From Firm-04 sp045596625 (GTDB lineage Bacteria > Bacillota > Clostridia > Oscillospirales > Ruminococcaceae): a stretch of 64,000 bases of DNA. This document shows, piece by piece, positions 8,028 to 16,340 of this stretch (the first letter of the stretch is position 1; each line of letters starts with the position of its first letter). The translations under genes and the position numbers were made by a program. The stretch lies in contig JAZOCU010000054.1 in the NCBI GenBank assembly GCA_045596625.1, positions 310,001-374,000 of the forward strand. Direction: 5' to 3'. The notes below the pieces were generated by a model. It saw nothing but the letters and a program-made list of their open reading frames with translations. It searched no databases and had not been told where the DNA came from.

Positions 8028-8156
8028 ATGAAGCAGTTTATGAAGGTTATGTTGTTATGTTTGATCGCCTGCACTGCTGTGGTTTCGGCACACTATGCCG
8101 TACAGCTTTACCGTACTAAATATTGCCCCCGCTATTTCAACGGCAGCACCGATTGA
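8028..8156 (+). CDS. 42-residue hydrophobic peptide of unknown function
   Basis: The frame encodes 42 residues with a single hydrophobic segment (about 7-24, VMLLCLIACTAVVSA region) and a short basic, Tyr/Cys-containing tail ending in YFNGSTD. It has an AAAGGAGG ribosome site 9 bp before the ATG and a strong promoter, so it is very likely translated. It could be a single-pass membrane microprotein or a short secreted peptide. ilvE follows 70 bp later with no terminator in between, so the two may be co-transcribed. I recognise no family. Confidence 0.6.
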   Translation: MKQFMKVMLLCLIACTAVVSAHYAVQLYRTKYCPRYFNGSTD

Positions 8157-8226
8157 ATCATTTTTTGCTGCGCATCCATAATACATTCGTTATTTTTTAT
8201 TCTGAAACAGAAAAGAGGAAATCAAA

Positions 8227-9294
8227 ATGGACATTCGTTTTGAAAAGGCAGCTGTGCTCAAGCAAAAGCCTGCCGATGAAACCAAGCTGGGCTTTGGTCA
8301 GATCTTTACCGATTATATGTTCATCATGAACTATAAAACCGGCAAGGGATGGCATGATGCCCGTATCGTACCCTTTGGCGATCTTTCTTTGAGCCCTGCT
8401 GCGCTCTGTCTTCACTACGGACAGGAAGTTTTTGAGGGTATGAAGGCATATCGTCGTGCCGATGGCGGCATCCAGCTGTTCCGCCCTGAGGAAAACTTCA
8501 AGCGTCTCAACAGCTCCAACGAACGTCTGGTCATTCCGGAACTGCCCGTTGAAATGGCAATGGAAGGCCTGATGGAGCTGCTGAAGGTCGAAAAGGACTG
8601 GGTACCTTCTGCCGAGGGTGCTTCTCTGTACATCCGTCCGTACATCATTGCAACCGACCCGTTCCTGGGTGTACGTCCCGGCGATGAGTATCTGTTCATT
8701 ATTATTCTGTCTCCTTCCGGTGCATACTATGCTTCGGGTCTGAATCCGGTCAAGATCTATGTAGAGTCCAAATATGTCCGTGCAGTCCGCGGCGGTATGG
8801 GCTATACCAAAACCGGCGGTAACTATGCTGCTTCTCTGATCGGTCAGGATGAAGCACATAAGGAAGGCTATTCTCAGGTGCTGTGGCTGGATGGCGTAGA
8901 GCAGAAATATGTAGAAGAAGTCGGTGCAATGAACATCATGTTCCTCATCGACAATGAACTGATCACACCCGCATTGCAGGGTTCTATTCTGCCCGGCATC
9001 ACCAGAAAATCCGTACTGGAGCTGTGCAAGAGCTGGGGCATGAAGGTGACCGAGCGACGCATTTCCATTGAAGAGATCGCACAGGCTTATGATGAAGGCA
9101 AGCTGCAGGAGGTGTTCGGCACCGGTACTGCTGCCGTTATTTCGCCTGTGGGTCATCTGAAATACGGTGATAAGATCATGGAGATCAATGGCAATAAGAT
9201 CGGTGCGGTTTCCCAGAAGATCTACGATACCATGACCGGTATGCAGTGGGGCAAGATCGAAGATACCTTCGGCTGGATTGTTCCCGTAGAATAA
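8227..9294 (+). CDS. ilvE: Branched-chain amino acid aminotransferase
   Basis: A 355-residue fold-type IV PLP enzyme of the class with the long N-terminus. It interconverts Val, Leu and Ile with their 2-oxoacids using glutamate/2-oxoglutarate. K195 in GGMGYTKTGGNYAAS is the PLP Schiff-base lysine. YGQEVFEGMKAYR (about 64-76), YIRPYI, EEVGAMN and FGTGTAAVISPV are all family blocks. An AGAGGAA ribosome site precedes the ATG, and a strong terminator follows at 9315. Confidence 0.95.
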   Translation: MDIRFEKAAVLKQKPADETKLGFGQIFTDYMFIMNYKTGKGWHDARIVPFGDLSLSPAALCLHYGQEVFEGMKAYRRADGGIQLFRPEENFKRLNSSNERLVIPELPVEMAMEGLMELLKVEKDWVPSAEGASLYIRPYIIATDPFLGVRPGDEYLFIIILSPSGAYYASGLNPVKIYVESKYVRAVRGGMGYTKTGGNYAASLIGQDEAHKEGYSQVLWLDGVEQKYVEEVGAMNIMFLIDNELITPALQGSILPGITRKSVLELCKSWGMKVTERRISIEEIAQAYDEGKLQEVFGTGTAAVISPVGHLKYGDKIMEINGNKIGAVSQKIYDTMTGMQWGKIEDTFGWIVPVE

Positions 9295-9314
9295 TCTGAT
9301 CCTTGTTTCTAAGA

Positions 9315-9349
9315 AAGAGCAGTTGTTATCAAACGACTGCTCTTTTTTT
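9315..9349 (+). terminator. Rho-independent terminator after ilvE
   Basis: The stem AAGAGCAGTTGTT/AACGACTGCTCTT (one G-U pair) is followed by a run of seven T. Confidence 0.92.
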
Positions 9350-9449
9350 ATTTTTAACGACAGCTGTACAGGAACAAAAACGGTATAATCAAACCGCATT
9401 GCCGCATACATTGCTTTACAGTATGCTAAGAATGAGGAGGTGCCCACCC

Positions 9450-10121
9450 TTGAACCAACAGGAATTTGAGGATACTGCCCGCCGTTACCGTGAAGAAATG
9501 TTCCGTATGTACGCCAATCAATCCATGGAACCGCAGCCAAAACCGACACCCGCTCCGACACCTGCGCCAAACCCGATTATGCCGATGCAATCAGCGGCTG
9601 CCACTATTATGCAGCCGCAAGAGCCGCCATTGCCTCTGCCGACACCCGTTTTGCCGCCTTTGCCGCCTGCACAGGATCTTCCGGAAGAAGAACCGCCCGC
9701 ATCCGAACTGCAATATTATGGCAAGATCCGCGTCATGGTCTCTACCGCAAGAGGCGCCAGACCGGTTCCCGGCGCCACTGTCATTATCTCACGGGAAACC
9801 GACGGAAAAACACATCTGCATGCTTTGCAGCTCACCAATGAAAGCGGGGAAACACCGTTGATTCCCATTCCTTCACCACCGCCCTCCGAAAACCAGAAAA
9901 ATCCCGCTTATTACGGCTATGATATCAGTGTATACGCTCCCGGTTATTATCGGGAAGCCAGTATGCAGGTGCCGGTTTTCCCCAATGTGATCTCCATACA
10001 GTCCTTTGATCTGATCCCACTGCCTGCCGGCATCCATGATCTACAGCTCAAAGGAGATTTGCTTCACTATAATCATATGAAAAACTACGATACGGGAGGC
10101 GAAGCCCATGCTGACCGGTGA
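9450..10121 (+). CDS. SleC-like prodomain protein (Pro-rich, carboxypeptidase-regulatory-like domain)
   Basis: 223 residues from a TTG start that sits 9 bp after a perfect AGGAGG. Residues about 25-90 are a low-complexity Pro/Gln/Ala/Met stretch. Residues about 95-200 look like a beta-sandwich carboxypeptidase-regulatory-like domain (GKIRVMVSTARGARPVPGAT, then DISVYAPGYY). No signal peptide is visible. In clostridial spore-cortex-lytic SleC-type proteins a domain like this lies N-terminal to the SpoIID-like domain in one chain. Here that domain is in the next gene, overlapping by 14 bp, so this looks like the N-terminal half of a split SleC-like protein. Confidence 0.7.
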   Translation: MNQQEFEDTARRYREEMFRMYANQSMEPQPKPTPAPTPAPNPIMPMQSAAATIMQPQEPPLPLPTPVLPPLPPAQDLPEEEPPASELQYYGKIRVMVSTARGARPVPGATVIISRETDGKTHLHALQLTNESGETPLIPIPSPPPSENQKNPAYYGYDISVYAPGYYREASMQVPVFPNVISIQSFDLIPLPAGIHDLQLKGDLLHYNHMKNYDTGGEAHADR

Positions 10122-11499
10122 GCCCTTCATTCCGGAAACCATTACCGTACATCTGGGCGCACCGAACAGCAATGCAGAGAATGTCACGGTACCTTTTCGG
10201 GATTATGTGAAAAATGTCGCTTCCAGCGAAATCTATCCCACATGGCCGGAAAACGCATTGCGTGCCAATATTGCAGTCATTGTCAGCTTTGCCCTGAACC
10301 GCATCTATACGGAATGGTATCGCTCACGAGGATATGATTTCGATATTACAAACTCTACGCAATATGATCAAGCCTTTGTATACGGCAGAGATGTGTTTGA
10401 AAACATCAGCCTGTTAGTGGATGAGCTTTATCCTGAATTCATCCGGCGCAACGGTTCCATAGAGCCGCTGTTCGCGGCCTTCTGCAACGGCACAACTGTG
10501 ACCTGCAACGGACTTTCTCAATGGGGCACGGTCGATCTTGCAAATCAAGGGATGACTCCCATTGAAATCCTGCGGTATTATTACGGCGATGACATCAATC
10601 TGATCCGCAGCAATGATATTCGATCCGCTACCAGAACCTATCCGGGAGTACCCTTGAATATCGGCGATGTCAGCAATGATGTGCAAACAATTCAACTGCA
10701 GCTCAACCGGATCTCCAATAATTATCCGGCGATCCCTAAAATTGCGGAAACAGACGGCATTTACGATGAAAACACCGCCAACGCTGTCCGCATTTTCCAG
10801 GAGATCTGGGGGTTGGACCCAACAGGTGAAGTCAATGAAGCCACATGGTATCAGTTGTCTTATATCTATACCAGCGTCAAACGACTGTCGGAGCTCAATT
10901 CCGAAGGACTCCGCCAAAATGAAATTGATCGTATATTTCCCAATACGCTGCAATTGGGCGATGCCGGCCAAACCGTCCGTTCATTGCAGTATTATCTGGC
11001 GGTAGTAGGGGCATACTATGCCTCAGTGCAGCCGGCTCCTATTACCGGTACTTATGATGAAGCTACCGCCGCTTCTGTCCGCAGCTTTCAGCAGACCTTT
11101 GGTCTGCCCCAGACCGGTGTTGCAGATCGACAAACATGGAACGATCTGTATGCTGCTTATCTGGGTATTTTGGAATCACAGCCTTCCGATGCTTGTGCAC
11201 AGCTCTATCCCGATCTGGTATTGCGCGAAGGCGTAACCGATGAATCTGTTCGTACTTTGCAGCAATATCTCAGCTATCTTTCTCAGTTTGATCCTAATAT
11301 TCCTGCCGTATCCGATACCGGCTATTTTGGCCCTCTGACCAAATCGGCAGTACAGGCATTTCAGCGGCAATATGGGCTGACACCCAATGGTGTGGTGGGA
11401 GCTGTTACATGGGATGCGATTGCCGGTGCTTATGCAGAACGGCACTGTGGTGCCAATAAACGTCCCTATCAATCCCCCGGCTATATCATCACAGCTTAA
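10108..11499 (+). CDS. SpoIID/SleC-like protein with three peptidoglycan-binding repeats
   Basis: 463 residues. Residues about 1-175 match the SpoIID-like region of SleC-type spore-cortex-lytic proteins (ASSEIYPTWPENALRANI, NRIYTEWYRSRGYDFDIT, CNGLSQWGTVDLANQG). Three PG_binding_1 repeats follow, each ending in a TG-x-[AV]-x-x-x-TW signature (about 185-270, 300-385 and 395-450). There is no signal peptide. The ATG has GGAGG 8 bp upstream inside the previous gene and overlaps it by 14 bp, so translation is coupled. SleC hydrolyses cortex peptidoglycan on germination; that role here is inference, since sporulation of this organism is not shown. Confidence 0.78.
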   Translation: MLTGEPFIPETITVHLGAPNSNAENVTVPFRDYVKNVASSEIYPTWPENALRANIAVIVSFALNRIYTEWYRSRGYDFDITNSTQYDQAFVYGRDVFENISLLVDELYPEFIRRNGSIEPLFAAFCNGTTVTCNGLSQWGTVDLANQGMTPIEILRYYYGDDINLIRSNDIRSATRTYPGVPLNIGDVSNDVQTIQLQLNRISNNYPAIPKIAETDGIYDENTANAVRIFQEIWGLDPTGEVNEATWYQLSYIYTSVKRLSELNSEGLRQNEIDRIFPNTLQLGDAGQTVRSLQYYLAVVGAYYASVQPAPITGTYDEATAASVRSFQQTFGLPQTGVADRQTWNDLYAAYLGILESQPSDACAQLYPDLVLREGVTDESVRTLQQYLSYLSQFDPNIPAVSDTGYFGPLTKSAVQAFQRQYGLTPNGVVGAVTWDAIAGAYAERHCGANKRPYQSPGYIITA

Positions 11500-11523
11500 T
11501 TCGGATGAAAGGAGCATTTTTCT

Positions 11524-12036
11524 ATGCCATATACAGAGGAAGACCGTAAGGCACATATCCGAGAAGTGCTGGAATATCTCTATCATATTGCACTCAATGA
11601 CAGCCGCATTCCTATCATCACGCCAAGCGGCGTCTATACGCCGGAAACTGCCCTTGCTGTCCGTGCCTATCAGCAGGCCTATCACTTGCCGGTTACCGGA
11701 GAAATCGACGATGCTACTTGGAATTCCATTGTGAACACCTATCGTTCCATCACAGATCAAGCGCTGCCGCTTGCAATTTTTCCGCCGGGCGGCTTTGTAC
11801 TGCAGCGCGGCGATGAGGGTGAGTTTGTCTATCTGGTACAGGTGCTGCTCAATACCATCGCTAGACGTTATCAAAATTTGCCCTTGATCCCGGTTTCCGG
11901 CAGCTATGATGCCGTAACTGCCAATGCCGTTGCCGCCTTGCAGCAAATTGCAGATCTGCCTGCAACCGGAGTTGTGGATCGCCACACTTGGAATCGGATC
12001 GCATCCTTTTTCAATCAGCTTCGGCTGAGCATCTGA
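11524..12036 (+). CDS. Protein of two peptidoglycan-binding repeats
   Basis: 170 residues with two PG_binding_1-like repeats (about 15-75 and 97-165). Each carries the S-G-x-Y-[TD]-x-x-T-A-x-A-V pattern and ends in GEIDDATWN or GVVDRHTWN. There is no catalytic domain and no signal peptide. It starts 24 bp after the SpoIID-like gene with a GAAAGGAG site, so it belongs to the same operon, and its repeats resemble those of its neighbour. It is probably an extra wall-binding subunit or a detached C-terminus of the SleC-like protein. Confidence 0.75.
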   Translation: MPYTEEDRKAHIREVLEYLYHIALNDSRIPIITPSGVYTPETALAVRAYQQAYHLPVTGEIDDATWNSIVNTYRSITDQALPLAIFPPGGFVLQRGDEGEFVYLVQVLLNTIARRYQNLPLIPVSGSYDAVTANAVAALQQIADLPATGVVDRHTWNRIASFFNQLRLSI

Positions 12037-12070
12037 AGCCTACATAATCGAAAAAGGAGGCAGAATGCTT

Positions 12071-13228
12071 ATGCGAAAAAGCCCCAAGCGACCCTGGCTT
12101 CTGGATGACCGCTGGGTACAAACTATTTTGTTCTGCGGTACAGGACTGCTTCTGCTGGCATTTGTGATTTTACGCTATGAAGGCTTTTTCGCTATGCTGC
12201 ATTCTTTGCTGCGTACCCTGCGGCCACTGCTGCTGGGAATTCTGTTTGCCTCTATCCTGCATCGGCCTTTCTGCCGATTTCAAAGCGATCTGCATCGGGT
12301 TGCAGGTGCAATGCATCTGCATCCTTCCGAAAAACAGATCCGTGGACTTGCCATCGGCGCTACTGTCGCAATGACGCTGCTGATCGTTGCCGGTATTGTA
12401 TGTATCATTTTGCCGCAGCTTTCCGGTTCCGTGCATCTGCTGAGTGAAAATTTCGGCTTTTATCGGGAAAACCTTGTTGCATGGCTTAATCGCCACCGAT
12501 TCTCAGTCATTCTGGATTGGTTTTCGGGACAGCACATGGCACGGATCACCCAAGCACTGCAAACCTATCTGCCCACAGTGCTGGCAAAAACCTACGATTA
12601 TACCGCCAATCTGCTTTCGGCAGTATTGGATATCGGGATCGGTGCAGTATTTTCTGTGTATCTGCTGGCAGATGCACAGCGTCTGAAGCAGCAGGCATCG
12701 CAGCTTACCATCCGTATATGCGGACAGATAAGAGCGCATCATCTTGCACAGGGGATCCGTCTGATCTGCACGACCTTCGCCCGATTTTTCAGCTCACAGC
12801 TCACCGAAGCTCTGATTCTGGGCGGTCTTTGCTATGTGGGAATGCTGCTGTTCCATTTTCCTTTTCCGGTGCTCATCAGCGTCTTGATCGGCATCACCAA
12901 TATCATTCCTTATGTAGGACCTATCGTTGGCACGATCCCCTGTACAGTGATCCTGCTGCTGGTCAAACCCGATTGTGCATTTTGGTTCGTGCTGTTTATT
13001 ATTATCCTGCAGCAGCTGGAAAGCAATGTGATCTATCCCCGCATTGTAGGACATTCCATTGGTCTGCCGCCTGCATGGGTATTGTCTGCCATTGTCATCG
13101 GAGGCGGTCTGTGGGGCATTGCAGGCTTGCTGTTCGGAATTCCCTTAACAGCGGTGCTGTATACACTGCTGTTCGGAGAAAGATCGCCGGAACCGTCTCA
13201 AAACGGACAATCCCCAAATAAGCCATAG
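12071..13228 (+). CDS. AI-2E-family transporter (YtvI/YdbO-like membrane protein)
   Basis: 385 residues with about seven membrane helices, typical of the AI-2E transporter family (UPF0118). The family includes exporters of small signals and Na+/H+ antiporters, so the substrate is open. The characteristic C-terminal half has VLIGITNIIPYVGPIVGTIP and the PRIVG-x-S-x-GLPPAWVL block. AGGAGG lies 10 bp before the ATG at 12071 but only 4 bp before an ATG at 12065, so the second is preferred. It follows the peptidoglycan-binding genes without a terminator and ends at a strong one (13269). Confidence 0.85.
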   Translation: MRKSPKRPWLLDDRWVQTILFCGTGLLLLAFVILRYEGFFAMLHSLLRTLRPLLLGILFASILHRPFCRFQSDLHRVAGAMHLHPSEKQIRGLAIGATVAMTLLIVAGIVCIILPQLSGSVHLLSENFGFYRENLVAWLNRHRFSVILDWFSGQHMARITQALQTYLPTVLAKTYDYTANLLSAVLDIGIGAVFSVYLLADAQRLKQQASQLTIRICGQIRAHHLAQGIRLICTTFARFFSSQLTEALILGGLCYVGMLLFHFPFPVLISVLIGITNIIPYVGPIVGTIPCTVILLLVKPDCAFWFVLFIIILQQLESNVIYPRIVGHSIGLPPAWVLSAIVIGGGLWGIAGLLFGIPLTAVLYTLLFGERSPEPSQNGQSPNKP

Positions 13229-13268
13229 CAAGATACGCCATGATCGCATATCACGAAGGAAACGATTT

Positions 13269-13314
13269 TGCAGTCTGTGATCGGTTGCACAGACTGCATT
13301 TTTCTTGTTTTTTT
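13269..13314 (+). terminator. Rho-independent terminator
   Basis: An 11-bp stem TGCAGTCTGTG/CACAGACTGCA is followed by a T-rich tract interrupted by C and G. It ends the 9450-13228 unit. Confidence 0.9.
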
Positions 13315-13336
13315 ACTTGAAAATTCGGAAAAGCAC

Positions 13337-13365
13337 TTGCAAAATCATACCATATTTGATATAAT
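13337..13365 (+). promoter_or_regulatory. Sigma-A-type promoter for pssA-psd
   Basis: TTGCAA (13337-13342), a 17-bp spacer and TATAAT (13360-13365), 37 bp before the pssA ATG. Confidence 0.82.
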
Positions 13366-13402
13366 AAGTTATTATACAAAATTGGAATGAGGGAACTATC
13401 GG

Positions 13403-14029
13403 ATGATTGGATTCTACAATTATACCGTTATCTTAACATACATCGGATTTGCCTGTGGATCTGTGGGAATTTATCTTGCGGCAGGCGGTAATACCAACGC
13501 TGCTGTTTTGATGCTCTTGCTTGCCGGATTCTGTGATATGTTCGATGGCAAGATCGCAAAACGTAAAACCGATCGCACCGAACCGGAAAAGCGATTTGGC
13601 ATCCAGATCGATTCTCTTTCTGATATGATCTGCTTCGGCATTCTCCCTCCTGCAATCGCATTCAGTATTGGAATGCATACACCGTTACAAATTGCAGTCT
13701 ACACCTGTTACAGTCTGGCAGCGTTGATCCGTTTGGCATATTTCAATGTCACGGAAGAAATCCGACAGCAGAAAACCGATGAACGACGTAAAGTCTACGA
13801 AGGACTGCCGGTCACATCCTCTGCGCTGACGATTCCGCTGCTATTTGCATTCCGTCATGACTTGGGCGATTATTTTCCAACGATCGCTACCATTGCTTAT
13901 GCAGTTATTGCGATTGCTTTTGTAACACGATTCACCCTCAAAAAACCCGGTGTGCGTATTATGCTGCTGTTTATTCTTGTAGGGGCTCTTGAGCTTGCAC
14001 TGCTGCTTTATAAGCATTACGCTCGGTAA
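13403..14029 (+). CDS. pssA: CDP-diacylglycerol-serine O-phosphatidyltransferase
   Basis: A 208-residue integral membrane CDP-alcohol phosphatidyltransferase that makes phosphatidylserine from CDP-diacylglycerol and serine. The family motif DGxxAR-x8-Gxx-xD-xxxD is seen as DMFDGKIAKR ... RFGIQIDSLSD (about 46-76), with Lys in place of the Ala-Arg pair's Ala-proximal residue. About six helices are predicted. The adjacent psd gene, 18 bp downstream, fixes the product as phosphatidylserine rather than another phospholipid. Confidence 0.9.
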   Translation: MIGFYNYTVILTYIGFACGSVGIYLAAGGNTNAAVLMLLLAGFCDMFDGKIAKRKTDRTEPEKRFGIQIDSLSDMICFGILPPAIAFSIGMHTPLQIAVYTCYSLAALIRLAYFNVTEEIRQQKTDERRKVYEGLPVTSSALTIPLLFAFRHDLGDYFPTIATIAYAVIAIAFVTRFTLKKPGVRIMLLFILVGALELALLLYKHYAR

Positions 14030-14047
14030 ATAAAGGAGTGCTGTACC

Positions 14048-14950
14048 ATGGCAAAAAAATCCAAAAAGACAGAAATCTCCATCTGTGACCGCGACGGAAC
14101 GCCGCTGGAACATACCGGCGGTACACAGACAAAGCTTCTGCGTTTTCTGTATGGCTCAGCACCCGGCAGACTGGCATTAAAGGGTCTGACCTGCCCCGCA
14201 GTTTCACGTCTGACAGGAGCAGCCATGGATCATCCGCTTTCCACCATCGCCATTCCCTTTTCAGTGAAAAAAATGCAAATTCCGCTGTGGGAATATGAAA
14301 AAGTTGTCTACCGAAGCTATAACGCATTCTTTACCCGCATGATCCTTCCGCAATACCGTCCTGTCAATCCCGATCCGAATATTCTGATCAGTCCATGTGA
14401 TGCAAAGCTCACAGTCCTGCCCATTGAGGAAGATACCCGCTTTGTGATCAAGGAATCGGAATACCGTCTTGCGGATATGATTGGCTGTGAACGTCTTGCA
14501 GAGCAATTCATCGGGGGTGATTGTCTGATCTTTCGTCTGACGCCCGATGATTATCACCGTTATTGCTTCCCGGATGATTGCGCTGTGGGAAAAACAAAGG
14601 AGATCCCCGGCAAGCTGCATACAGTCAATCCCATTGCAGCCGATTATAACGTAAAGGTCTATCACCGTAATACAAGAACCGTTACCATGCTGCATACCGA
14701 GCATTTTGGCAGATTGCTGCAGATCGAGGTCGGTGCCATGCTTATCGGACGGATCGTCAATCATCCGCTCCGACAGATGCAGCAGGTAAAACGAGGTGCA
14801 GAAAAAGGATATTTTGCATTCGGCGGATCAACAGTGATCGTGATAACTGAGCCTTGGCGTGTGAAGATCGATGCTGATCTGCGCCGCAACAGCATCCATG
14901 GCTATGAAACCATCGTTCGCTTCGGTGAACGCATCGGTACAACGGAATGA
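14048..14950 (+). CDS. psd: Phosphatidylserine decarboxylase proenzyme
   Basis: A 300-residue enzyme converting phosphatidylserine to phosphatidylethanolamine. The C-terminal FAFGGSTVIV (about 257-266) contains the GGST self-cleavage site, where the Ser becomes the pyruvoyl cofactor. HRYCFPDDC and the downstream HTEHFG are conserved catalytic-region blocks. The N-terminal 60 residues are basic and not strongly hydrophobic. It forms an operon with pssA, with a GGAG site before its ATG, and ends at a convergent terminator (14991). It indicates phosphatidylethanolamine in the membrane. Confidence 0.93.
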   Translation: MAKKSKKTEISICDRDGTPLEHTGGTQTKLLRFLYGSAPGRLALKGLTCPAVSRLTGAAMDHPLSTIAIPFSVKKMQIPLWEYEKVVYRSYNAFFTRMILPQYRPVNPDPNILISPCDAKLTVLPIEEDTRFVIKESEYRLADMIGCERLAEQFIGGDCLIFRLTPDDYHRYCFPDDCAVGKTKEIPGKLHTVNPIAADYNVKVYHRNTRTVTMLHTEHFGRLLQIEVGAMLIGRIVNHPLRQMQQVKRGAEKGYFAFGGSTVIVITEPWRVKIDADLRRNSIHGYETIVRFGERIGTTE

Positions 14951-14990
14951 AACACTCTGCCGCATATGCCGCAAACATTCATATCAAGCA

Positions 14991-15028
14991 AAACACCCGA
15001 ATGAACATTGTTGTTCATTCGGGTGTTT
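14991..15028. terminator. Convergent terminator between psd and the oxidoreductase operon
   Basis: A perfect 16-bp stem AAACACCCGAATGAAC with a 6-base loop, and AAA/TTT flanks that let it work on both strands. Confidence 0.9.
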
Positions 15029-15048
15029 CATCTTTTACAAATCGCAGC

Positions 15049-15585
15049 TTATCCCTGATACTCCATACCAAGAGCAATTGCCTTCATGTTGTTATCAATG
15101 GTATGTGCACGGGAAGCAGGGGTATTCTTTTCCAAAGCCTTGCGAACGGTTTCTGTTGAAAACAGTCCGGTTTCTGCCAACAGCTTACCCAGCAGTACGA
15201 TGTTCGAACCTTTTGCCAGATTGTTGTCATCGGCAATCTGGGTTGCCGGTACCATATAGCAATTGATATCGGTACGATCACAGGTCGCATCGATCAAAGA
15301 GCTATCGGCAAACACTTTGCCGCCAGCCTTAACAGTCGGTACAAAAGCCTCGAAAGAAGGGCCGTTCAAAGCGATCAGAAGATCGGGCTCCAGCACCTTG
15401 GGAGAACCGATGGGTTCATCGGAAATGCAAACCGAGCAGTTGCACTTTCCGCCACGCATCTCGGGACCGTAGCTGGGCAGCCAGGAGATCTCCTTGCCCT
15501 CAAACAACGCACAGTATGCCAACAGCTTACCGGCAAACAAAACGCCCTGTCCGCCAAAGCCTGCCAAAAGAATCTCATAGGTCAT
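15049..15585 (-). CDS. 2-oxoacid:ferredoxin oxidoreductase, gamma subunit
   Basis: A 178-residue gamma subunit of the CoA-dependent 2-oxoacid oxidoreductase family. GFGGQGVLFAGKLLA near the N-terminus and SYGPEMRGG (about 38-46) are the standard blocks. The complex oxidatively decarboxylates a 2-oxoacid to acyl-CoA with reduction of ferredoxin, or runs in reverse. It overlaps the beta-subunit gene by 4 bp (ATGA), which implies coupling. It is the last gene of a delta-alpha-beta-gamma operon. Confidence 0.92.
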   Translation of the reverse strand: MTYEILLAGFGGQGVLFAGKLLAYCALFEGKEISWLPSYGPEMRGGKCNCSVCISDEPIGSPKVLEPDLLIALNGPSFEAFVPTVKAGGKVFADSSLIDATCDRTDINCYMVPATQIADDNNLAKGSNIVLLGKLLAETGLFSTETVRKALEKNTPASRAHTIDNNMKAIALGMEYQG

Positions 15586-16340
15586 TTTGCTTCGCCTCCT
15601 TCTGCATCAATATCCTTATATACGCCCAGCGGATAGTAAGGCATACATTCCTCCTGCAGACGCTTGATGCTTTCCTTGGGCGTCATACCCCAGTTGGAAG
15701 GACAAGTGGACAGCACCTCTACAATAGAGAAGCCCTTGCCTGCCTTTTGATTTTCAAACGCCTTACGAATCGCCTTTTTGGTCTCGCGGATATGCGGAAC
15801 CGTATCCACAGCAGTACGAACTGCATAGGAAGTACCGGTGAGCGTCGAAAGCATCTCACAGACACGGATCGGATAGCCGTTTGCCTTAGGATCTCTGCCG
15901 TAAGGGGTCGTGGTTGTTACCTGACCGGGCAGTGTGGTAGGAGCCATCTGTCCACCGGTCATACCATAAGTGGTATTATTGACAAAGATCACCACAATGT
16001 TTTCACCACGGGTTGCAGCATGCACTGTCTCGGCAGTACCGATCGCAGCCAAATCACCATCGCCCTGATATGTAAAAACGTTCAGATCGGGTCTTGCACG
16101 CTTGACGCCGGTTGCAACAGCCGGCGCACGGCCATGCGGTGCTTCGATCATATCACAGTTAAAGTAGTTATAAGCAAATACCGAGCAGCCGACAGGACAT
16201 ACACCAACAGTCTCACCCTCGATACCCATTTCATCAATGACCTCACAAACGAGACGATGAATAATACCATGAGTACAGCCTGCACAATAATGCAGACGCA
16301 CATCGCACAGAGCATGCGGTCTTTCAAATACAACAGCCAT
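15582..16340 (-). CDS. 2-oxoacid:ferredoxin oxidoreductase, beta (TPP-binding) subunit
   Basis: A 252-residue thiamine-diphosphate subunit. YCAGCTHGIIHRL, APHGRAPAVATG and the TPP motif GDGDLAAIG ... NNTTYGMTGGQMAPTT are all present. The start overlaps the alpha-subunit stop by one base (TAATG). The four-subunit layout and sequence blocks fit the branched-chain 2-oxoacid (VOR) or 2-oxoglutarate (KOR) class rather than single-chain pyruvate:ferredoxin oxidoreductase. The exact substrate cannot be decided here. Confidence 0.93.
   Translation of the reverse strand: MAVVFERPHALCDVRLHYCAGCTHGIIHRLVCEVIDEMGIEGETVGVCPVGCSVFAYNYFNCDMIEAPHGRAPAVATGVKRARPDLNVFTYQGDGDLAAIGTAETVHAATRGENIVVIFVNNTTYGMTGGQMAPTTLPGQVTTTTPYGRDPKANGYPIRVCEMLSTLTGTSYAVRTAVDTVPHIRETKKAIRKAFENQKAGKGFSIVEVLSTCPSNWGMTPKESIKRLQEECMPYYPLGVYKDIDAEGGEAK

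Noticed and set aside
9381..9449. A sporulation-sigma promoter upstream of the SleC-like genes
   Set aside because: TATAAT at 9384 has no good -35, and no clear SigG- or SigK-type box could be aligned, so no call was made.
8197..9570. A 457-codon minus-strand open frame across ilvE
   Set aside because: It is the antisense of a clearly coding ilvE, has no family match I can see, and has a Cys/His/Thr-rich composition typical of shadow frames.
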